Below are positions 56,476-64,000 of a DNA stretch of 64,000 nt, in pieces. The stretch's first letter is position 1. Each line of letters starts with the position of its first letter. The position numbers and the translations under genes are program-made. The stretch is from AC-32 sp963717475 (GTDB taxonomy: Bacteria; Actinomycetota; Thermoleophilia; Gaiellales; Gaiellaceae), in NCBI GenBank assembly GCA_963717475.1, contig OY970337.1:1860001-1924000 (forward strand), written 5' to 3'. The notes beneath the pieces were generated by a model that saw nothing but the letters and a program-made list of their open reading frames with translations, was not told the origin of the DNA and ran no database searches.

Positions 56476-56527
56476 TGGAGCTAGCCGGACTCGAACCGGC
56501 GGCCTCCTGGGCGCGATCCGGGCGCTC
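56476..56527 (-). pseudogene. tRNA 3'-fragment
   Basis: Directly after the ureohydrolase stop, the minus strand shows an anticodon arm, variable AGGCC, a perfect T-arm (GCCGG-TTCGAGT-CCGGC) and a 3' acceptor strand TAGCTCC plus A. The loop reads ATCGCGC (possible anticodon CGC, Ala-type). The 5' acceptor strand and D-stem are missing, so it is a truncated tRNA. Confidence 0.6.
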
Positions 56528-56637
56528 GCCTCAGGTTCACGGTCAAGTCTCGGGTGTCCGAGGCCTTGTCAGGTCGACGTTCGGGAAATGCGGGTTCGAG
56601 TCCCGTCGCTCCCGCTGCTTACCTGCCAACCGGCCCC

Positions 56638-56826
56638 TTAGGCAGCTCTGTGCGCGGCACGCGTGAGGCAGTGGGCAATCACCGCATGTGAGAGCTCTCG
56701 TTGACGGGCCGCAAGCTCGAGACGATTCGACTCGAGCTCGTCGCGGCGCGCGTGGCGCTCTCGCAACGCCTGGCGCTCTGCAACGAGGCGCCGCACTGCG
56801 TCCTGCAGGCAGTCCACGCTAGACAT
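56638..56826 (-). CDS. Small helical hypothetical protein
   Basis: A 62-residue, Arg/Glu/Leu-rich helix (CLQDAVRRLVAERQALRERHARRDELE...) likely to form a coiled coil. Overlaps the stop of the upstream 85-residue gene by 8 bases. No family recognised. Just outside the right repeat of the islet. Confidence 0.55.
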   Translation of the reverse strand: MSSVDCLQDAVRRLVAERQALRERHARRDELESNRLELAARQRELSHAVIAHCLTRAAHRAA

Positions 56827-57076
56827 CGGCGCTCCTCGACGCACGCTCGACTACGCAGTCCGGGCTCTCGGGCAGAGCCGCATATGCGTACGGATGGTAG
56901 AAGGCGTCAATCGCACAGCCGGGCGCCACGTCGAAGTGAAAGCCCGCGCCGGTATCCAGGTCGCGAATCGAGAGCTCGACCCGCTCGTTCTCCGGGTACC
57001 AGAGCAGGAGAATCTCGTCGGTGCCGCTCAACCGCTGGGCCAGCTCGCGGGCGGGCACGCTCGTGTGTTCAGACAT
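56819..57076 (-). CDS. Small hypothetical protein
   Basis: An 85-residue soluble protein (TSVPARELAQRLSGTDEILLLWYPENERVELSIRDLDTG) with beta strands after a short helix and an acidic composition. AGGAG-type ribosome site before the ATG. Co-directional with the coiled-coil gene. Function unknown. Confidence 0.6.
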   Translation of the reverse strand: MSEHTSVPARELAQRLSGTDEILLLWYPENERVELSIRDLDTGAGFHFDVAPGCAIDAFYHPYAYAALPESPDCVVERASRSADV

Positions 57077-57159
57077 CTCGCTGCTCCTTCGTTGTTTCTC
57101 TTGCTGCTCTTAGACACCGAAGAACGGCGTCTATTCCCGCAAGGTCGGCGGGTCGGGCG

Positions 57160-59995
57160 TCAGGCCGTTTCGGTGAGCGCGCCCGCGAGCTCGCGGCGGG
57201 ATCCGATGCCCAGCTTGCGATAGGTGTTGCTGAGATGCACCTCGACCGTCTTCGGCGTCACGTAGAGCGTTTGCGCGATGTCGCGATTCGTCTGGCCGTC
57301 GGCGGCGAGATCGGCGACCCGTCGCTCGCTCGGCGTCAGGGCACGTACACCCTGGAGGGCAGTCGTGCGCGGGCGGGCGCCGGTGGCGTAGATCTCCGCC
57401 CGAACGGAACCGACCAGCGGTTGCGCGCCGCAAACGTCAGCGAGCTCGAGTGCCCGCCGCAGCGGCTCGCGGGCTTCAGTTGGCTTGCGTGCCCGTCGCA
57501 GCGCGCCTCCGAGGGCGGCGAGCGCCTTCGCTTCCTCGTATCTGGCCGGCACCTCTTCGAGCAGGCCGGAGGCCTCCTCGAGCTGCTCGATCCCCTCGCT
57601 GCGCAGGATGGTGCCGAGCACGCGCAACGAACGCCCGACGGTGCCCGGCGATCCCCAGCCGCGTGCGATCTCGAGCTCCTCCTCGGCCAGCGCGACGGCA
57701 TCGTCCTGTCGGCCGAGCCGGTCGAGCGCCTGCGCCTTCAGCGACCGCCAGGGCAGATAGCGCGGATGACACTTCCACCCGGCATGAAGCTCGTAGTCGT
57801 CGGCGTACGCGAGCGCCTCCTCGGTCCGCCCCTCGGCGAGCAGAACCCGCATCCAAGCGCGATCGATGATGATCGCCAGGTCCGAGTGAGGAGGCGGTGA
57901 GCTGACCGTCTCGAGGAGCGCGCGGGCTTCGCCGACTTCCCCGCGCTCGACGAGAAGATCGGCGAGCATCGGCGACTGCCACTGCGCCTGAGCCGGCATG
58001 CCCCAGAAGGCCACCGTCTCGTACGAGGCACGCAGCTCGGACTCGGCCTCGACGAGATCTCCGCGCAGGAAATGCGTGTAGCCGCCCCACAGTTGAACAC
58101 TCCCGATCGTGAAAACGGAGCCGTGCGATGAGCCTGCGTGCGAATTGCGTCCCAGATCTCGACCGCCTCGTCGCTATCGGCGAGCGTGAGCGAGACTGCG
58201 CCGGCCATCGCCATCAAGCTGTCTTCCTCGATGAGCCCACCGTCGGCAAGTGCGTTCCGAATGAGTGCACACACGCTCTCAGCCGGGCCTGCGCTCTCCG
58301 TCCACTCCCAGGCAGCCTGGACGGCGAGACTGCCCGCCCCTAGGCCGTCGGAGGCCTCGATCTCCCGGCACGCGCGGAGCCGCTCGAGACGGTCGCCGTC
58401 CGGCTCGGCGCCGAAGAGGAGGGCGAGGAATTCGATCGACTCCAGCCGTCGGGCGAGGTCGTCGAGTTCTCCTGGGAGCTCGGTTGCGGTCCGGCCGGCG
58501 ATGTCGGCTGCCTCGCCGGGGGCCTCCGTGAACATCAGCATGCGGGCCAGCCCGAGGGCTGCGTACCCGCGCGCGGCGGGTTCGTCTGCCAGCTCGTAGG
58601 CACTCCGCAGGTGCTCGACTGCGGCCGGGAGCGAGGTCATCGCCTCGGCCTGACCGAGCTCGAGCAGCAGCTCCAGGCGCAGGTCGGGCGGTGGCGGCTC
58701 ATCCAGCGCTCTTTGCAGCAACGAGATCGCGGCTTCGAGATCGCCCTTGGCGGCTGCCGCGTCCGCCGCGGCACGCAGCACGTCCACGACCCACTCCTCG
58801 CCGCGCGCCGGCATGACGAGCAGGTGTGCGGCGATCTGCTCCTTCGGCGCGTCGAGCTTGACGAGGAGGATCGCGGCGCGCTCGTGGTAGAGCTCCCGTT
58901 CTCCCGGCGCGAGATCGTGGTAGACGGCCGCCTGCACGAGCGGGTGGACAAACCCGACCGGCGGGTCGGGCCGCAGAATCTCGGCGCGCACGAGCTCCCG
59001 TGTGGCCTCGGCGAGCGCGCGTGAGTCGACCTCTGCGAGCTCCGCCACAACGGGCAACTCTGCGCCGTCGCCGAGCGCGGAAATCGCCCGCGCGACTTGC
59101 ACGGCCTCCCCTGACAGCCGCGCCAACCGGAGCAGTACCGCTCTCGACGCCGCCCTCGGGCCGAGCTCGGCCACGACGCCGACGTGGGCCGCGTCGGGCG
59201 GCACCCGATCTGCCTCGAGCGCCTTGAGGAGCTCGCCGAGCAGAAGCGGGTTGCCGTCGGTCGAGGAGTAGCAGGCGTCGGCGAAGGCCGGCTCGACGCT
59301 TGCACCCAGCCGGTCGCGCACGACCTCCTCCACCGCGGCCGCGGTCAAAGGCCCGGGCGCGATCAGCTGTGCGTGCGGCTCGCTGGTCAGCTCCTGCAGG
59401 ATCGCCGCATCGGCCTCAGGCTCCGAGGACCGCAGGCTCGCCACGAGCACGATGGGCAGGTCCTCCAGCCGCCTCGCCAGATAGGCGAGAAACCGCAGTG
59501 AGGCCCTGTCGCACCAATGAAGGTCGTCCACCGCCAGCATCAGGGGGCGCTCGGAGCAGAGGTTCACGGTCAGCCAGAAGAGCCCGTGCAGTACCGCGAA
59601 CGTACCCTCGGAGGGATCTCCCGCCCGGCGCGCGCTGTCAGGCCTGAACACGGGTGCCGCGACGCTCGCCGCCCCCGAGAGCAACCGTGAGCGCTCGCCC
59701 TCTTCGACGAGCTGCGACTCGAACAGCTGCCGCACGATCCCGAACGGGAAGTCCAGCTCCAACTCGCCGCCGCGCGCCGAGCAGACGTGCAACCCGGGGG
59801 TCCTCGGCGAGCATGCGTGCCTCGGCAAGCAGCCGGGACTTGCCGATGCCCGCCGGCCCCTCGACGAGCACGAGACCCGCCCTCCCGTCCGCGGCTGCCG
59901 TAATCGCCGCGGCGAGCGCTTTCGAGCTCCCGCTCGCGCTCGAGCAGGCGTCCGGTGCGCGCGCCAGGTCTCGACCGAGCCTCGCGTGCGATCAC
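57160..59995 (-). pseudogene. Large LuxR-family (LAL-type) regulator, frame-broken
   Basis: A regulator of about 940 residues when repaired. N-terminal GTG start, LLERERELE, P-loop GPAGIGKSRLL, LMLAVDDLHWCD (Walker B), a long TPR-like helical middle, and a LuxR HTH at the C-terminus (LTPSERRVADLAADGQTNRDIAQTLYVTPKTVEVHL). The frame breaks near 59921 and 59800 (net +1 each, an A can be removed) and near 58118 (net -1 or +2). The three pieces are otherwise well preserved. Confidence 0.8.
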
Positions 59996-60134
59996 CCCTG
60001 CAATCCTACGCCTCCGATCGCTTCCCTCGGTCAAAAACGGACGGGAAATCTAGGGGTACCGGCCCCGAACTCTGGGGTCGAAGTTCCGGGACGTCCTCGA
60101 TGTGCGCCGGCGCGTCGCGGCCCATCGTGGCTAC

Positions 60135-60683
60135 ATGAGCACTGCGACGCTGCGATGCGAAGGCACTTTGCCGAGATGTGCCTCGCCTGCTCGCCCGCTC
60201 GATCCCGCTCGGCTCGGCGATCACCTCGACCGGCTCTTCCGAGCCGCCTGGGCGCTCTGCGGCTCCAGGGAAGAAGCCGAAGATCTCGTCCAGGAGACCT
60301 ACGCACGTGTGCTCGCCCGCCCGCGGTTCCTCCGCAACGAAGATGACCTTGGCTACCTCCTCCGCGCTCTCCGCAACACCTTCCTGACCCAGCGGCGGAC
60401 CGCAAACCGGCGTCTGCGTCCTGACCCGCTCCCCGACGAGCTCGACGTCGTCGCCGACCCGTGGGCGCGCCAGCCGCTGGCTGCGCTCGAGGCCGCCGAG
60501 GTCTACGGCGCGATCGCGGCCCTCCCCGCCGATTTCCGCGACGTCCTCGTCGCGGTCGACATCACCGGCCTTTCCTACCGGGAGGCGGCAAGCGCGCTGC
60601 GGATCCGCGAGGGAACCGTGATGAGTCGCCTCTACCGTGCCCGTCAACAGGTTGTGCGCCGCGTCGACGGCGACTCAGCGTGA
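60135..60683 (+). CDS. ECF-type RNA polymerase sigma factor
   Basis: A 182-residue sigma factor with region 2 (LDRLFRAAWALCGSREEAEDLVQETYARVLARPRFL) and region 4 (AALPADFRDVLVAVDITGLSYREAASALRIREGTVMSRLYRARQQV). ATG 60135 is chosen; the frame is open to 60102. It is divergent from the LuxR gene and convergent, with 9 bases overlap, with the RskA-like anti-sigma gene. Frame intact although both neighbours are broken. Confidence 0.92.
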   Translation: MSTATLRCEGTLPRCASPARPLDPARLGDHLDRLFRAAWALCGSREEAEDLVQETYARVLARPRFLRNEDDLGYLLRALRNTFLTQRRTANRRLRPDPLPDELDVVADPWARQPLAALEAAEVYGAIAALPADFRDVLVAVDITGLSYREAASALRIREGTVMSRLYRARQQVVRRVDGDSA

Positions 60684-61342
60684 GTCGCCGACAGCCGTGC
60701 CGACCAGAACCTTCTGGCCGGACGAGGCCTGGGCGCCGCCGGCGCGCTCACGTGTGACCGTCAGCGTCGGGAACTCCTTCGGCGAGACGCCTGCCCAGAG
60801 CGTGACCCTCCGGCCGTGTGTTGAACGTCCCGATCGGGACGAGCACACCTGCGCGATTGCGCAGCCACGCCTCGTAAAAGCGCCCGTGTGCAAGCCGCGG
60901 GAAGCCCCGCCGAGCGCAGCTCGATGCGCCAGCCGGAAGTTGTCTCGATTAGTGTCGCCTCGCCCCTGGCGCCCGGTGCCAGATCGGTGGGCGCGAGAGC
61001 GGCCTGGAAGCGCTCGCCGGATGTCCCCGAGCCGAACATCGGCCAGCCCGATGCCGAGTGCAAGCGCGGAAACAGCCGCCGCCGCGCCGACGAGGACGAG
61101 GTGCCGCGGCGCCGGCCGGCGTGAGGCGTGCATGTTGCTGCACCTCGATTCGCGCCCGCAGGTCGGCGGGCGCCTCGAGTCTCGGCCACGGCGTTCCGCG
61201 CGAACTCGAGCGGCTCGCTCGCTGCTCGGCGAGCCGCTCGGTGAGCTACGGGGAACTCGGCGACAGCGTGCCTCGAGCGAGGCACGGCGCTCAGGTGCGA
61301 GGAGCCGTCCGCGAGTGCGGCCAGCTCCGATAGGACATCCAC
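60675..61342 (-). pseudogene. RskA-like anti-sigma factor, frame-broken
   Basis: When repaired it reads as an N-terminal LSELAALADGSLAPERRASLEARVAE segment, a transmembrane helix HLVLVGAAAAVSALALGIGLA, and an RskA-type C-terminal domain (ATLIETTSGWRIELRSAGLP, GRFYEAWLRNRAGVLVPIGTFNTG, RVTLWAGVSPKEFPTLTVTRE, SSGQKVLVG). There are about 8-9 frame breaks in 670 bases, most fixable by deleting one coding-strand A and one by restoring a C. It likely pairs with the neighbouring sigma factor. Confidence 0.68.
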
Positions 61343-61486
61343 ACCCTGAAAGACCCACTTTCGGCCGAGCTATTCCCGACCGATGTGCGGCACCTACCGC
61401 GTCATTGGCCGGGCCCCGGGGAGATCGCCGGCTCCGCTTCGGTGTCTCTCGCTGCGAAAGGTCAACGACTCCGAAAGGGGAGACCA

Positions 61487-61960
61487 TGAAGAAGATTCAT
61501 CGTCGCATCTAGTGCTGTCTCGTCCTTGCGGCCGTCGTCCTCACCACGGGGGCGGCTGCGAGGGCCAGAGCGGGGCGGTCGTCAAGCTCGGCCAGAGCGA
61601 GCTGGGCCGGATCATCGTCGACTCGCACGGAAAGACCCTCTACCTGTGGGGGCGCGACAAGCGCGGTAAGAGCAGTTGCAACGGCACGTGCGCAAGTGCA
61701 TGGCCGCCGTTGGTCACGCGCGGCAAGCCAAGGGCGATCTCAGGTGCACGGATGGCGCTCCTGGGCACGACGCGTCGAAGCTGACGGCAGGACACAGGTG
61801 ACTTACCATGGCCATCCGCTCTACTATTTCGTCGCGGACAAGAGGCGCGGGTCAGACCGCCGGCGAAGGGCTGAACGACTTCGGTGGCAGATTCGACCCC
61901 GTCTCGGCGTGCCGGGACCGCCTGCGCAAGCCCGCCGGCGATTCGGACAATGGGCGCAAG
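61487..61960 (+). pseudogene. Secreted-repeat (PF03640-like) protein, frame-broken
   Basis: The start MKKIHRRI is followed by an in-frame TAG; after it come a signal-peptide-like LVLAAVVLTTGAAA and, in shifted frames, KLGQSELGRIIVDSHGKTLYLWG, KSSCNGTCASAWPPLVTRGKP, RTQVTYHGHPLYYFVADK and TAGEGLNDFGGRFDPVSA. These are the paired repeats of small actinobacterial secreted proteins of unknown function. At least four breaks. Confidence 0.65.
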
Positions 61961-61979
61961 CGGGCCGCACGCGAGGCTC

Positions 61980-63530
61980 GAGCACGGGCGTGCTCGCGGT
62001 CAAAGGCAGCAAGGCGAGTGACCGGATCGCACTCCGCCTCGAAGGCCGGCCAGCCCGGACACGCTCCAGGTCGACGTCGGTGACGACGGCTCGGCCGAGT
62101 TCGGCTTCAAGCGCGCGCGACATCGCGAGGATCGCCGTCGAGGCCGAGGCGGCGACGACCTCGTGCGCATCGACGAAAGCAACGGGATCTTCACCGACAG
62201 CATCCCGACGACGCTCGACGGCGGCGCCGGCAACGACACGCTCGCGCGGCGGCTCCGGAGCCGAGACGCTGCTCGGCGGCGACGGCAACGACACGATCGA
62301 CGGCAACGGCGGCAACGACGCGGCGCTGCATGGGCGCCGGCGACGACACGTTCGTCTGGGATCCCGGCGACGGCAGCGACATCGTCGAGGGCCAGGACGG
62401 CAACGACACGATGCTGTTCAACGGCGCCAACGTCGCCGAGAAGATCGACCTCTCGGCCAACGGCAGCCGGCTCAGCTTCACCCGCGACGTCGGCAACATC
62501 ACGATGGACACCGACGGCGTCGAGCAGGTCGACGTGAACGCCCTCGGCGGCGCCGACACCGTCACGGTCAACGACCTGACCGGGACCGACGTCACGCGCG
62601 TCAACGTCGACCTCGGCGACTCGACGGCGCCGGCGACGGCGCGGCCGACACGCGTCATCGTCAACGGCACGAACGGCGACGACGCGATCGACGTCAGCCG
62701 GCAGCGTCGGCCGGCGTCGAGGTCGCCGGGCCTGGCGGCCACGGTCAACGATCACCAGCATCGGAGGCGGCCAACGACCGGCTCGACGTCAACGGCCTCG
62801 GCGGCAACGACACGCTCGACGCGGCCGCGCTTGCGGCGGACGCGATCGCAGCTGACCCTGGACGGCGGCGACGGCAACGACACGCTCAACGGCGGCAACG
62901 GCGCCGACACGCTGATCGGCGGCGACGGCAACGACACGATCGACGGCAACGGCGGCAACGACACGGCCTCCATGGGCACCGGCAACGACACCTTCGTCTG
63001 GGATCCGGGCGACGGCAGCGACATCGTCGAGGGCCAGGCCGGCACCGACACGCTGCTCTTCAACGGCGCCGCCGTCGCCGAGCAGGTCGACCTCTCGGCG
63101 AACGGCAACCGGCTGAGGTTCTTCCGCGACCCCGGCAACATCACGATGGACACCGACGGCGTCGAGCAGGTCGACCTCAACGCCCTCGGCGGCGCCGACA
63201 CCGTCACCGTCAACGACCTGGCCGGCACCGACGTCACGACGTCAACATCGACCTCGACGGCACTCGGCGGCGCCGCGGCGACGGCGCGGCCGACCAATCA
63301 CCGTCAACGGCACCAACGGCGACGACGCCATCGACGTCAGCGGTGACCCGTCGAAGTGAAGTCAGCGGCCTTGCCTCCGACGGTCGCTGATCTTCCAAAC
63401 ACCGAGGACGACAGACCGGCTCGATGTCAACACCCTCGCGGGCAACGACACCGTGGGCCACCGACGGCCTGGCGGCCGGCACGATCCAGCTCCCTCCTGG
63501 ACGGAGTGCTCGTCCCCAGAGGCATCAACA
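61980..63530 (+). pseudogene. RTX/hemolysin-type repeat protein, frame-broken
   Basis: Repaired reading gives GVLAVKGSKASDRIALRLE, FTDSIPTTLDGGAGNDTL, GGDGNDTIDGNGGND, and two long modules, ending around LDVNTLAGNDT and GTIQLLLDGVLVP. The GGxGNDxL nonapeptides bind calcium in exported beta-roll proteins. About 15 breaks of mixed kind: extra A, but also extra G or C. Whether it is fused to the secreted-repeat gene cannot be seen. Confidence 0.65.
62343..63250 (+). repeat. Two tandem RTX modules, 642-bp period
   Basis: The segment reading DTFVWDPGDGSDIVEGQ, DLSANG, GNITMDTDGVEQVD and NALGGADTVTVNDL occurs once from about 62343 and again from about 62985; the TTCGTCTGGGATCC anchor recurs at 62351 and 62993. 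High DNA identity points to a recent duplication. Confidence 0.8.
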
Positions 63531-63549
63531 ACGAGTCGCGGGGCCCTCC

Positions 63550-63830
63550 GTCGGGGGGCCCACCAACCTGCTACTTAAACGATCTATATTCGATCACGAC
63601 TGCGCGACCGAAATAAGAAATGAACTCCCATGAAAATCGCAAAAGACGACTATCGTATTGCATCGACCATCACAGCGCCGGCTAAAATGGCGTAATTAAA
63701 GGGCCGTGAAAAATGCTGATCGCCAATAAAATGCCGAAAAGCTGCGGGAACTCCGCAAGCTAAACGTGACATCGCGCGGGCCGCTACGGCTCGAAGCTGT
63801 CGTAGGCTAGCGCAACGCAGTGCCACCGCT
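63550..63830. other. AT-richer stretch with no recognisable gene
   Basis: G+C drops to roughly half here, unlike the rest of the window, with many short A runs. I see no intact frame. It may be a degraded leader of the next secreted-repeat gene, or poor sequence near a contig end. Confidence 0.5.
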
Positions 63831-63834
63831 GCGG

Positions 63835-64000
63835 CCAGGGTGGGTGTCTGCGACCTCGTCGCTTCGGCCGCATCGTGGTTCATCGGCAGGGCTGCACGCT
63901 CTACCTGTTCGAGAAGGATAAGAGCACGTCGCAGCGCGTGCTACGGTACAGTGCGCAACGTACTGGCCGCCGCTGCTCACCCACGGCAAGCCCGTGGCTC
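63835..64000 (+). pseudogene. Second secreted-repeat gene fragment (3' end outside window)
   Basis: In pieced-together frames this reads TLYLFEKDKSTS, ACYGTCATYWPPLLTHGKPVA, the same family as the 61487 gene. Two breaks disappear if one A is removed at each site (near 63933 and 63950). The gene runs off the end of the window. Confidence 0.55.

Noticed and set aside
62163..63346. CRISPR-like or minisatellite GGCGGCAACGAC repeats
   Set aside because: They encode GGxGNDxL calcium-binding nonapeptides in an RTX-type protein.

Overview
High-GC bacterial DNA (about 70% G+C apart from the last few hundred bases). GTG and ATG starts, short ATGA/GTGA overlaps and many actinobacterial-type families (DM13, DUF402, DUF1206, MarP-like protease, RskA-like anti-sigma factor, aconitase A, MMPL transporter) point to an actinobacterium. 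The mix resembles Thermoleophilia (Gaiellales/Solirubrobacterales), but that placement is an inference from gene content, not a proven identity. The window looks like ordinary chromosome: four intact tRNA genes, metabolic and housekeeping genes, no phage, no transposase, no CRISPR.

Layout. 0-10 kb: a truncated Cys/Met PLP enzyme, small enzymes, an orphan Flp pilin, a translationally coupled glycosyltransferase/debranching enzyme/SDR set, a CDF transporter and an MshEN-domain coiled-coil protein. 10-19 kb: tRNA-Val, -Glu and -Lys, a group 1/2 sigma-70 factor, a cyclase-ATPase-TPR regulator and an aldo/keto reductase. 19-32 kb: membrane proteins, alcohol dehydrogenase, deletion remnants of the trehalose genes treX-treY, a CoA-transferase and aconitase. 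32-43 kb: MMPL transporter, then a formate module (CBS protein, FocA, NAD-type formate dehydrogenase FdhB-FdhA, formate-THF ligase), cupin and GreA. 43-55 kb: DEAD helicase, a MarR-YceI-FMN reductase locus with three operator-like palindromes, DinB, a cyclodeaminase-like protein, D-aminopeptidase, a homocysteine methyltransferase/MTHFR fusion and a MarP-like protease. 55.2-56.6 kb: a small islet bounded by tRNA-Asp and a 25-bp copy of its 3' end, holding one arginase-family gene. 56.6-64 kb: a large LuxR regulator, sigma/anti-sigma genes, secreted-repeat and RTX-like genes.

How genes work together. Formate uptake (FocA), formate oxidation (FdhBA), formate activation (Fhs), a cyclodeaminase/cyclohydrolase-like gene and MTHFR-methyltransferase together suggest formate-linked tetrahydrofolate C1 metabolism. 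The linkage is by neighbourhood only.

Quality warning. Reading frames are clean over most of the window but broken about 28 times in fdhB-fdhA (36.79-40.19 kb) and repeatedly from 58.1 kb to the end, with single breaks near 9.10, 47.95 and 49.6 kb. The encoded protein is well conserved across the breaks. Most can be repaired by removing one A from the coding strand, for genes on either strand. I cannot decide between assembly error, recent decay and something biological. Broken genes are typed as pseudogene with that caveat.
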